From assembly GCA_028281485.1 (NCBI GenBank), contig JANQJT010000013.1, positions 1-17,084 on the forward strand: a DNA stretch of 17,084 nt, given 5' to 3'. Each line of letters opens with the position of its first letter. Within the stretch, counting starts at the first letter, position 1. The notes under the pieces are model-generated. The model did not search any database, was not told the DNA's origin, and was given only the letters and a program-made list of their open reading frames with translations. Origin of the DNA: Phycisphaeraceae bacterium. GTDB taxonomy: Bacteria; Planctomycetota; Phycisphaerae; Phycisphaerales; Zrk34. Made by a program: the position numbers and the translations under genes. Below, in pieces: positions 5,971 to 12,592 of the stretch.

Positions 5971-6782
5971 TGCCTCAGTCGCTGACTGAAATCAAGGCTT
6001 TGCTCGAAGCGCGGGGGATGCGTCCGCGCAAGCGTTTCGGGCAGAACTTTCTGATCGATCACAACAAGATGCGGATGATCCTGGACGCTGCGGAGTTGGG
6101 CGCGGGGGACGCGGTGTTGGAGGTCGGGCCGGGCACGGGGGCGTTGACCGAATGGCTGCTGGAAGCGGGAGCGGAAGTGACGGCGGCGGAGATCGATCGC
6201 GACCTGGCGGAGATTTTGCGCGAGCGGTTCGGGGAGCGTGAGAGCTTTGCGCTGGTGGAGGGGGACGTGATGGCGGGTAAGCACGCGATCGCGCCGGCGG
6301 TGTTGGAAGCAATAGGCGACCGGCCTTTTAAGCTCATCGCGAACCTACCGTATCAGGTCGCTTCGCCGCTGCTGGCGACGCTGGCGTTGGATCACGCGAA
6401 CTGGACGCGCGCGGTGGTGATGGTGCAGCGTGAGGTGGGCGATCGTTTGCTGGCGGAGAGTGGGAAGGATTTCGGGCCGCTGAGCGTGGCGATCGGTTTG
6501 ATGTGTGAGGGGAAGGTGGTGACGCACTTGCCGCCGGGTTGTTTTTGGCCTCAGCCGCAGGTGGACTCGAGCGTGGTGTTGTTGAAGCGGCGGGGTGAGC
6601 CGGTTTGTGACGATCTCAAGCGCGTGATGGAGATGGCGCAGACGCTGTTTCAGAAGCGTCGGAAGACGGTGCGCGCGATCGTGGGGACGGAGGTGGCGTC
6701 GGCGGCGGGCGTGGATGAGACGCTGCGGCCGGAGCGATTGACGGTGAAACAGATCGTGGGGCTGGCTGACGCGGCGGGTTAG
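5970..6782 (+). CDS. rsmA: 16S rRNA (adenine1518-N6/adenine1519-N6)-dimethyltransferase
   Basis: The enzyme uses four SAM molecules to dimethylate two adjacent adenines in helix 45 of 16S rRNA, a late step in 30S subunit assembly. It has 270 residues. Motifs are KRFGQNFLID (21-30), the SAM-binding LEVGPGTGAL (50-59), catalytic NLPY (125-128) and PQVDSSV (196-202). The C-terminal small helical domain is complete (QKRRKTVRA, 228-236). The start is the ATG at 5970, overlapping the fabI stop as TGATG. A GTG one codon earlier is also in frame. No separate ribosome-binding site is seen, which fits translational coupling to fabI. Confidence 0.97.
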   Translation: MPQSLTEIKALLEARGMRPRKRFGQNFLIDHNKMRMILDAAELGAGDAVLEVGPGTGALTEWLLEAGAEVTAAEIDRDLAEILRERFGERESFALVEGDVMAGKHAIAPAVLEAIGDRPFKLIANLPYQVASPLLATLALDHANWTRAVVMVQREVGDRLLAESGKDFGPLSVAIGLMCEGKVVTHLPPGCFWPQPQVDSSVVLLKRRGEPVCDDLKRVMEMAQTLFQKRRKTVRAIVGTEVASAAGVDETLRPERLTVKQIVGLADAAG

Positions 6783-6794
6783 CGGGGTTATGAT
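6766..6794 (+). promoter_or_regulatory. possible mtnP promoter within the end of rsmA
   Basis: CTGACG (6766-6771) is 17 bases from TATGAT (6789-6794). The -10 box matches 5/6 and the -35 box 4/6 of the sigma-70 consensus. The start near 6801 would give a leader of about 29 nt carrying AGGGGAG (6819-6825) before the mtnP ATG. It would allow mtnP expression independent of fabI-rsmA. Confidence 0.45.
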
Positions 6795-6829
6795 CGGGCA
6801 CCATTCGCCGGGGCAGACAGGGGAGATGT

Positions 6830-7720
6830 ATGTCGGAACTGAAGATCGGATTGATTGGCGGCAGCGGGCTGGGCGCGGCTTTGGGCGCGGAACAGGGCGA
6901 GCGCGTCGAGGTGGACACGCCTTTCGGTAAGCCTTCCAGCGCGATCGTGCAGACGGAGATGAGCGGGACGGAGGTGGCGATCCTGCAGCGGCACGGGCCG
7001 GGCCACACGCTGAATCCGAGTCAGGTGCCCTACCGCGCGAACATCTATGCGCTGAAGCAATTGGGTGTGACGCACATCGTGGCCAGCGGCGCGACGGGGT
7101 CGCTGCGTGAGGATATCGAGCCGAAGCACCTGGTCGTGCCGGACCAGGTGATCGACAAGACGGTGGGTCGCGCGAACACGTTTTACGAGAAGGCGGCGGT
7201 GCACGTGGAGATGAGCGAGCCGTTCTGCCCGGTGATGCGGCGGTGGCTGTTGGAGGCGGCGGCGGGGTTGAATCACCTGACGGCGCACTCGGGTGGGACG
7301 TATGTGTGTATGGAGGGGCCGGCGTTCAGCACGCGGGCGGAGAGCCACATGCATCGTCAGTGGGGAGGGGACCTGATCGGGATGACGGCGATGCCGGAGG
7401 CGAAGCTGGCGCGCGAGGCGGAGATGGCGTACGCGATGGTGTCGCTGCCGACGGATTACGACTGCTGGCGTCCGCGACCGACGGGCGTGGAACCGCAGGA
7501 CCCGGCGATGCTGTTGAAAGAGATCATCGGGAACCTGGAGGCGGCGACGGCGAACAGCATCGAGCTGATCCGCGCGGCGCTGAAAGACGTGTCGTTGTTG
7601 TACGAGAACGAGAGCCCTGCTCACGATGCGCTGGCGCTGGCGATCTGGTCGGACAAGGCACAGATCGACCGCGACGAGGTGAAGCGACTGAGCGTGTTGT
7701 GGGGCCGGTACTTTGAGTGA
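6830..7720 (+). CDS. mtnP: S-methyl-5'-thioadenosine phosphorylase
   Basis: The enzyme cleaves methylthioadenosine with phosphate to adenine and 5-methylthioribose-1-phosphate, removing the by-product of polyamine synthesis. It has 296 residues. Family II purine nucleoside phosphorylase motifs are present: phosphate-binding GGSGLG (10-15) and RHGPGH (54-59), then YRANIYALK (68-76), CMEGPAFSTRAES (160-172) and GMTAMPEAKLAREAE (184-198). The adenine-binding loop reads TDYDCW (208-213). Its two aspartates favour 6-amino purines and separate this group from guanosine/inosine phosphorylases. AGGGGAG precedes the ATG. It is 47 bp downstream of rsmA with its own promoter candidate. No other methionine-salvage genes are in view. 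Confidence 0.93.
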   Translation: MSELKIGLIGGSGLGAALGAEQGERVEVDTPFGKPSSAIVQTEMSGTEVAILQRHGPGHTLNPSQVPYRANIYALKQLGVTHIVASGATGSLREDIEPKHLVVPDQVIDKTVGRANTFYEKAAVHVEMSEPFCPVMRRWLLEAAAGLNHLTAHSGGTYVCMEGPAFSTRAESHMHRQWGGDLIGMTAMPEAKLAREAEMAYAMVSLPTDYDCWRPRPTGVEPQDPAMLLKEIIGNLEAATANSIELIRAALKDVSLLYENESPAHDALALAIWSDKAQIDRDEVKRLSVLWGRYFE

Positions 7721-7726
7721 GGATCG

Positions 7727-7753
7727 AGCGCGGCCCTGCGGGCCGCCGCTAAA
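7727..7753. repeat. REP-like palindrome 1
   Basis: GCGGCCC (7730-7736) pairs perfectly with GGGCCGC (7740-7746) around TGC, and GCTAAA follows immediately. It lies seven bases after the mtnP stop. No T-run follows on either strand, so it is not a classical terminator, although a stem this GC-rich may slow polymerase. The trailing GCTAAA also follows palindrome 3. Confidence 0.6.
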
Positions 7754-7840
7754 CGGGGGAGATTTTCGGTGGGCGTGAGGCAAAGCGCGGCGGGTTCGTT
7801 GCTGTCGCTCCCTAACACGCCCTACACGATGGACTGTAAA

Positions 7841-7860
7841 CCGCTCCCTTACGGTCGCGG
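7841..7860. repeat. REP-like palindrome 2
   Basis: This 20-base imperfect palindrome has CCGC pairing with GCGG and CC with GG around TTAC, with a symmetric TC/TC internal mismatch. Similar CCGCTCCCTTACGGTCGCGG words occur as dispersed repeats in planctomycete genomes, from general recollection rather than a search. It lies in the 210-bp gap between two convergent genes. Confidence 0.45.
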
Positions 7861-7897
7861 CTCGTGAAGAACAACGCTTGGTTAGGTATGAGAATTT

Positions 7898-7919
7898 CCC
7901 CCGGCTTGCCGGGGGCTAA
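7898..7919. repeat. REP-like palindrome 3
   Basis: CCCCCGG (7898-7904) pairs perfectly with CCGGGGG (7909-7915) around CTTG, followed by GCTAAA overlapping its last G (7915-7920). It sits about ten bases beyond the stop of the PfkB-family gene (minus strand) and would form a hairpin in both transcripts. AAATT follows on the minus strand, so intrinsic termination is doubtful. The rest of 7721-7930 holds no gene that I can support. Confidence 0.6.
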
Positions 7920-7930
7920 ATATGGGCACG

Positions 7931-9073
7931 TCATGCTTGAGATTCTGGCAGATCGTCGCAGAAATCGGCGAGCTGTTGCAGCGTGGGGCTGGCGGCGTTG
8001 CGGACGTAGTAGCCGCTGGTGGCGGTGGCGACGCAGAGGGAGGTTTCGGTATCGAGTTCGGCGAGTCGTGCGAGGCAGAAGCCGGCGTTGAAGTTGTCGC
8101 CTGCGCCGGTGGAGAGCCTGGGGTTTTGGACGAAGGGGCCGGCGAAGCTGGCGGTGGTGGTGGTGTCCGCTTCGTCACGGATGGACGCGGCTGCGCCGGA
8201 ACGGGGGTGGATGACCACGGCGTGCAGCGCGGCGGTCTGCCGGATGGCGGCGGCGAGGTCTTCGAGGATCGCTTCGGGCTGATCGGTGGGATCGATGTCG
8301 AGGACGCGTGCGACCCGTACGGCTTCGGCGAGGTTGAGGCCGAGGATGACGTCGGCGCGGGCTTGCAATTGACCGAGCAGGTTCAGCGCGGCCAGCAGGT
8401 CTTCTGCGGAACGCTTGGCGGGGTCGGCGAGGTCGACGAAGACGAGCTTGCGCGGGCCGGTGCAGACGGGCAGGACGTCGTCGGCGAGCATGCGCCAGAT
8501 GTCGCTTAAACCCAGGAGCATGGTCCAGTTGACCATGCCGAGCAGTCGCGCGTTGGCGACGGCGATGGTGAAGGTGTCGCCGAGTGATTGGCGGAGCGTG
8601 TCTGCGGTGACGGCGTTGAGGGATTGGTACTTGCCGAACATGAGCTTGCCGTCGGAGAACTCCAGGGCGTCGGTGAGGCCGGGGTCGGCGATGGCGTGGC
8701 AGGTGGCGTTTTGCGCGAGCGGTTGGAAGACGGGGTCGATTTCGGGCGTTCCCAGTGCGCCGATGTAGGTGACGGGCAGGCCGGCGGCGACGAGGGCGTT
8801 GGCCATGATCGGTCCGTTGCCGCCGAGCTTGCGTTGGGTGACGACGAGCTCGTAGTTGGCGCTTTTTCCGGCGGCGTCGGCGTTGCGCTCGGCGAAGTCG
8901 GCGATGGTGGGGATGGGGGTGTATTCGGTGGGGCTTTGGCGCTGGTCGACGACCTGGATGATGGAGTCGACGAAGCCGTCGAACCCGAGCAGCGCGGGGG
9001 ATTGGGTGGCGCGTGGGGCGAAGTCGCGGAGCTGGGCGGCGGCGCGGCGTGCGGTGTCTGAGCGCGAGGCCAT
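7931..9073 (-). CDS. PfkB-family carbohydrate (or nucleoside) kinase
   Basis: This 380-residue cytosolic kinase has a ribokinase-like fold that phosphorylates a sugar or related hydroxyl with ATP. The N-terminal substrate region is LLGFDGFVDSI (28-38). The first PfkB signature region is KLGGNGPIMANALVAAGLP (82-100). The second is STGAGDNFNAGF (321-332), with the likely catalytic base Asp326 and the anion hole GAGD. The usual DTTGAGD is replaced by LSTGAGD. At 380 residues it is longer than typical ribokinases or fructokinases (about 300-320). The substrate cannot be assigned. It is last in a three-gene operon, 37 bp after the permease gene, with AAGGA about nine bases before the ATG. A palindrome cluster follows its stop. 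Confidence 0.88.
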   Translation of the reverse strand: MASRSDTARRAAAQLRDFAPRATQSPALLGFDGFVDSIIQVVDQRQSPTEYTPIPTIADFAERNADAAGKSANYELVVTQRKLGGNGPIMANALVAAGLPVTYIGALGTPEIDPVFQPLAQNATCHAIADPGLTDALEFSDGKLMFGKYQSLNAVTADTLRQSLGDTFTIAVANARLLGMVNWTMLLGLSDIWRMLADDVLPVCTGPRKLVFVDLADPAKRSAEDLLAALNLLGQLQARADVILGLNLAEAVRVARVLDIDPTDQPEAILEDLAAAIRQTAALHAVVIHPRSGAAASIRDEADTTTTASFAGPFVQNPRLSTGAGDNFNAGFCLARLAELDTETSLCVATATSGYYVRNAASPTLQQLADFCDDLPESQA

Positions 9074-9110
9074 GGGTTTCGTCCTTGAAACGTGTGCGCG
9101 GGGCGCGGGG

Positions 9111-10316
9111 TTAGTTTTCGTTGGCCCACTGGGCGAGCCTGGGCAGTGCGACTTCCTTGAGGAGGATCTTGATGCAGGCGGCGATGGGGATGCAGAGGAT
9201 CAGGCCGTAGAGCCCGCCGACCGCCCCACCGATGAAGACGACGATGAGGATGGTGATGGCGCTCATCTCCATGGATTTGCCCTGAATCCACGGCGTGAGG
9301 ACCCAGCCTTCGAGGAACTGGACGCTCCAGAAGACGAGGCTGGGCCAGAGCAGGACGGTCATCCAGTCGAAGCCGGGCGCGTCTTCGCCGGTGGTGACCC
9401 TGAGGTACATGAGCAGGAGCGCGAGGGGCCAGAAGACGCCGCCGACGTAGGGGATGAGCGAGAGGACGCCTGCGCCGATGCCGAGGAGCAATGCGTAGGG
9501 CACGCCGCAGACGGTCCAGCCGACGCAGAACAGGACGGTCATGATGCCGGCGATCAGGACGCGATCTCGGAAGTAGGCGCTGACGGCGCGGTCCATGAGG
9601 CCGAGGATTTCGCGGATGCGTTTTTCACGCTTGGCGGGGATGTACTCGTCGATGGCGCGGGTGAGCGGGCCGAACTGCCAGGCGAAGAAGAAGAAATAGA
9701 AGGGGATGAGGATGAGCATGAAGGCGACGTAGACGGTGGTGCCGATGACGGACTCGATGACGGAGGCGACCTTGCCGGTGCCGGCGAAGGCGTAACTGAT
9801 GAACTGGGATGCGGAGCCGGCGGGGTCGGCGCGGAACTCGGCGACCTTGGTGTCGATGGTCTCGGTGAGCTGGGCGGTGTCGATGTTGAATCGTTTCTCG
9901 GCGGTGTCGGCCAGGGACTGGAGGTAGTCGGGCAATTGATCGAGTTGTTCGGTGGTCTGGTTCCAGGCGATGGGCCCGAGCCAGAATCCTGCGACGGCGA
10001 TGACGAGGAAGACGGCGCCGATCAGGCCGGTGACGGTGACGGGCCTGGGGACCTTCCATCGGTTTTCGAACCAGGTGATGATCGGGTGGAAGAGGTAGGC
10101 GAGGAAGAGGGCGATGAGCAGCGGGGTGAAGATGCCGCGGAGGTAGTATCCGAACCAGAGGAAGAAGAAGATGAGCGCGATGAAGAAGAGGTCGCGGACC
10201 CAGTTGACCTGCCAGAGGTGAGGCCCGCCGCCGCCGTGGCTACCGCCCCCGGTGGTCCAGGGTGAATCGATGTCGGGATCGTGCGGAGCAGGATGAGGGG
10301 TGTTTTGGTCAGCCAT
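9111..10316 (-). CDS. AI-2E family (PerM/YdiK-like) membrane transporter
   Basis: This is a 401-residue inner-membrane protein. A soluble N-terminus rich in His, Pro and Gly (1-40, with GGGSHGGGG) precedes hydrophobic helices at about 42-60, 62-82, 95-115, 190-213, 253-270, 276-305, 320-335 and 352-386. The hydrophilic segment 117-190 between helices 3 and 4 and the late motif SLIPYVGGVFWP (286-297) are typical of the AI-2E/UPF0118 family. Members export autoinducer-2 or act in Na+/H+ antiport. The substrate here is not known. The start ATG overlaps the end of the preceding gene by eight bases, indicating one operon with the Minf_1886-like gene and the kinase. Confidence 0.92.
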   Translation of the reverse strand: MADQNTPHPAPHDPDIDSPWTTGGGSHGGGGPHLWQVNWVRDLFFIALIFFFLWFGYYLRGIFTPLLIALFLAYLFHPIITWFENRWKVPRPVTVTGLIGAVFLVIAVAGFWLGPIAWNQTTEQLDQLPDYLQSLADTAEKRFNIDTAQLTETIDTKVAEFRADPAGSASQFISYAFAGTGKVASVIESVIGTTVYVAFMLILIPFYFFFFAWQFGPLTRAIDEYIPAKREKRIREILGLMDRAVSAYFRDRVLIAGIMTVLFCVGWTVCGVPYALLLGIGAGVLSLIPYVGGVFWPLALLLMYLRVTTGEDAPGFDWMTVLLWPSLVFWSVQFLEGWVLTPWIQGKSMEMSAITILIVVFIGGAVGGLYGLILCIPIAACIKILLKEVALPRLAQWANEN

Positions 10317-10740
10317 TGCCTACCGTGTTGAAAGGGTCGGCTTCGAGGGGGATGTCTTCAACGGGCACGTCAACGTCGAAGCTGCCTTCGAAGTCGAAGA
10401 CGTTGTCGAAATCGTGAACGGAATCGCCGGGGCTGGCCTGCATGAGGTTGCCGTTGACCATGGCGAAGACGATCTGGCCGAAGTCCTCGGTGCGGTGGAT
10501 GTTCCAGTGGGAGAGCATGTGTCGCGCGAGGCGGCCGTATTTTTCGATGGCGTAGTCGCGGAGTCCGAGGCTGAGTTGTTCGCCGGAGACGTGTCTTTCG
10601 TGTTCGTCGAGCGTCTCGGGCTGGCTGTGGATGCGGTGAACGGTGAACTCGAGGCCGAGTCGGACGAACTCGAAGGCCTTGAGGGGGTACCGGGTGCGGG
10701 CGGCGATCTGGGCCAGCGGGATGGGGGTGGGTTCGTTCAC
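10309..10740 (-). CDS. Minf_1886-family conserved hypothetical protein
   Basis: This is a 143-residue soluble protein. It resembles a small uncharacterised family common in Planctomycetota and Verrucomicrobia, annotated as Minf_1886 family. Recognisable segments are YPLKAFEFVRLGLEFT (18-33), RHVSGEQLSLGLRDYA (49-64) and HWNIHRTEDFGQIVFAMV (78-95). The C-terminus is acidic (DFDNVFDFEGSFDVDVP). Its function is unknown. The start is GTG at 10740. An ATG nearby is out of frame and no ribosome-binding site is seen. The -10-like TAAAAT only nine bases upstream suggests a very short or absent leader. It is the first gene of the operon with the AI-2E permease (eight-base overlap) and PfkB kinase. Confidence 0.82.
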   Translation of the reverse strand: MNEPTPIPLAQIAARTRYPLKAFEFVRLGLEFTVHRIHSQPETLDEHERHVSGEQLSLGLRDYAIEKYGRLARHMLSHWNIHRTEDFGQIVFAMVNGNLMQASPGDSVHDFDNVFDFEGSFDVDVPVEDIPLEADPFNTVGNG

Positions 10741-10749
10741 GGCGATGGC

Positions 10750-10778
10750 ATTTTATCGTGGAAACATTGCCGAGGCCA
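10750..10778 (-). promoter_or_regulatory. possible promoter of the Minf_1886-permease-kinase operon
   Basis: On the minus strand TAAAAT (10755-10750) matches 5/6 of the -10 consensus. A poor -35 (TGGCCT, 3/6) lies 17 bases upstream. Only nine bases separate the -10 box from the GTG at 10740, so the message would have a leader of a few bases at most. The same 93-bp divergent gap has a plus-strand TATGAT at 10786-10791 as the best -10 for the glycosidase-like gene, without a clear -35. Confidence 0.35.
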
Positions 10779-10833
10779 TAACGTCTATGATGTATGTGCA
10801 GGTTTGAGATTCGTAACGTCGGGTGCCGCATCC

Positions 10834-11967
10834 ATGCGAAGACGTAGACGTACAAAGATGACGCCGCTGGGCTGGGCGGTCTGGGCCGGGTGCTGTGTCG
10901 TGGTTGTGGTGTTGGCGACGGCCGATTCGTCGGTGCTGATCGATTTGATTTACGGCAAGGCGGCGGACGAGCGGCCGCGGCGGCAGTTCGGTGTGAACCA
11001 CGCGCACATCCACCGCGAGGGCCGCGGGTACGGCTCGGCGGTGAGTGAGCGTGAGATGGCGCACCTGAAGTCGATCGGTGTGACGGACATCGCCATCACG
11101 CCGTTTGGTTATCAGCGGCGGGCGACGGACGCGTCTCTGGCGGGGTACAGCGTGGAGCGGGGTTTTGAGCCGCGCGATCGGTCGATGACGGATGATCATC
11201 TTCGTCGTGAGATCCGCAACGCGCACAAGCTGGGGTTGGGGGTGACGTTCAAGCCGCACGTTTGGTCGGGGGATTTCTGGGGCGGTGAGGGCGAGTGGCA
11301 CGGGACGATCCGCCAGGAGACGGCGGCGGCGCACGCGAGCTGGTGGGCGTCGTATCGGGCGATGACGCTGCACTACGCCGCGTTGTGCGCCGAGGAGAAG
11401 GTGGCGCGGTTCGTGTTGGGTACGGAACTGGTGATGATGACGACGGGGTATCCGGAGGAGTGGCGGGCACTGATCGCGGATGTGCGCTCGGTTTATCCGG
11501 GTCACGTGACGTACGCGGCGCACTGGGACCGGGAGGTCGAGCAGATCGCGTTCTGGGATGCGCTGGATTCGATCGGCGTGACGGTGTACTACCCGTTGCA
11601 GACGGAGGGTGATGTGGGGGTGGATGGGTTGGTGGCGTTGTGGGAGCCGTACGTGCGGAAGATGAGTGCGTTGCACGAGAAGCACGGCAAGCGCGTGGTG
11701 TTCTTGGAAGCGGGGTATCGTCCGGTGGCGGGGACGCACATCGAGCCGTGGAAGCACAGCGGCGGGGATTACGACGCCGAGTCGCAGGCGATGGCGTACG
11801 AGGCGTTGTTTCGGGCGTTTGATGGGCAGGCGTGGTGGGAGGGGGTGTACCTGTGGAAGACGTTTACCGATCCGTCGCGTGGGAGCCGGGGCGGCGCGGC
11901 GGGGAGCTTTGCGTTTCGGAATCTGCCTGCCGAGCGGGTGATCGAACGGTACTTCACCGGCGACTGA
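10834..11967 (+). CDS. membrane-anchored GH113-like TIM-barrel glycoside hydrolase
   Basis: This protein has 377 residues. An Arg-rich start (MRRRRR) and a hydrophobic helix (11-30) act as an N-in membrane anchor or uncleaved signal, placing the barrel outside the cytoplasm. The rest resembles glycoside hydrolase family 113 (beta-mannanase-like) and related TIM-barrel proteins: FGVNHAHIHREG (52-63), VTDIAITPFGYQ (83-94), GVTFKPHVW (136-144), FVLGTELVMM (193-202) with the likely acid/base Glu198, and VVFLEAGYRPV (288-298) with the likely nucleophile Glu292. ENGVY-like WEGVYLWKTF (335-344) fits strand eight. The substrate is not predictable from sequence alone. The frame is open far upstream across the divergent operon, but ATG 10834 fits the anchor. 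ATG 10858 is an alternative. The last 14 bp overlap the convergent glycosylase gene. Confidence 0.8.
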   Translation: MRRRRRTKMTPLGWAVWAGCCVVVVVLATADSSVLIDLIYGKAADERPRRQFGVNHAHIHREGRGYGSAVSEREMAHLKSIGVTDIAITPFGYQRRATDASLAGYSVERGFEPRDRSMTDDHLRREIRNAHKLGLGVTFKPHVWSGDFWGGEGEWHGTIRQETAAAHASWWASYRAMTLHYAALCAEEKVARFVLGTELVMMTTGYPEEWRALIADVRSVYPGHVTYAAHWDREVEQIAFWDALDSIGVTVYYPLQTEGDVGVDGLVALWEPYVRKMSALHEKHGKRVVFLEAGYRPVAGTHIEPWKHSGGDYDAESQAMAYEALFRAFDGQAWWEGVYLWKTFTDPSRGSRGGAAGSFAFRNLPAERVIERYFTGD

Positions 11968-12592
11968 CGTGGGGGTTGTCTTTGATGTAGAAGCGCAGGG
12001 GTTTGGCGGCCCAGGTTGGGCCGGCGGAGTCGATGCCGATGCGCGGCGTGGTGACGATGCGCGCAGGCGCGATGCGGGGAGCCCTGGTGATGGTGAGGTC
12101 GGGGCTGGTGACGAGGTCAAGGCCGTCGAGGTCGCGGTCGATGGCCAGGGCCTGGGTGAGCTTGGCGGGACCGGAGCCCAGGTCGGTGTCGCGGAGGCGC
12201 GCGGCGGGGATCTTGCCGGCGCGGTTTTGTTTCATGGTGTCGATGCCGACGAGGGGTTCGAGGGCGCGGAGTAGGACGGCGGTGCCGATGTCCGGGGTTT
12301 GTGTGACGACGTTGACGCAGTGGTGCATGCCGTAGGTGAAGTAGACGTAGGCGTGTCCGCCATCGGCGTACATGGTTTCGTTGCGGGGTGAGCGGTGGTG
12401 GTTGTGGGTGTGTGCGGCGCGGTCGGGTGCGCCGAGATAGGCCTCGGTTTCGACGATGCGACCGGAGAGGGTTTGGCCGGATGGGAGCGTGCGCGTGAGG
12501 GTCTGGCCGAGCAGGGCGCGGGCGACGGTTACGGGGTCGCGTCGGTAGAAGCGTCGGGTGAGGCGTTCGGTTTGTTCTGGTTGGAGGCCCAT
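11954..12592 (-). CDS. 3-methyladenine DNA glycosylase, AAG/MPG family
   Basis: This base-excision repair enzyme removes alkylated and deaminated purines from DNA. It has 212 residues. Family motifs are RFYRRDPVTVARALLG (14-29), RIVETEAYLG (45-54) with likely catalytic Glu50 and intercalating or contact Tyr52, DRAAH (57-61), YVYFTYGMHHCVN (82-94), VLLRALEPL (106-114) and GSGPAKLTQAL (139-149), all in the order of human AAG. The ATG at 12592 is chosen because the family begins about ten residues before RFYRRD. This makes the gene start 64 bp inside the end of ccsA. The longer upstream frame is a shadow of ccsA. The 3' end overlaps the convergent glycosidase-like gene by 14 bp. Confidence 0.93.
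   Translation of the reverse strand: MGLQPEQTERLTRRFYRRDPVTVARALLGQTLTRTLPSGQTLSGRIVETEAYLGAPDRAAHTHNHHRSPRNETMYADGGHAYVYFTYGMHHCVNVVTQTPDIGTAVLLRALEPLVGIDTMKQNRAGKIPAARLRDTDLGSGPAKLTQALAIDRDLDGLDLVTSPDLTITRAPRIAPARIVTTPRIGIDSAGPTWAAKPLRFYIKDNPHVSRR

Noticed and set aside
7864..8091. 75-codon plus-strand open frame at the end of the kinase gene
   Set aside because: It is Arg/Trp-rich shadow sequence, antisense to the kinase and running out of a palindrome repeat.
8856..10265. Open frame of 469 codons on the plus strand, opposite the permease gene
   Set aside because: It encodes an acidic low-complexity string (Glu, Asp, Gly) typical of the antisense of a high-GC gene, and covers the well-supported AI-2E transporter and part of the kinase.
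10300..10833. 178-residue upstream extension of the glycosidase-like frame
   Set aside because: It lies antisense to the Minf_1886-like gene. The Arg-rich anchor starting at 10834 is a sensible N-terminus.
11288..11305. Second TGGCAC word as a possible sigma-54 promoter
   Set aside because: The bases at the -12 position read GATC instead of TTGC, and it lies inside the glycosidase-like coding sequence.
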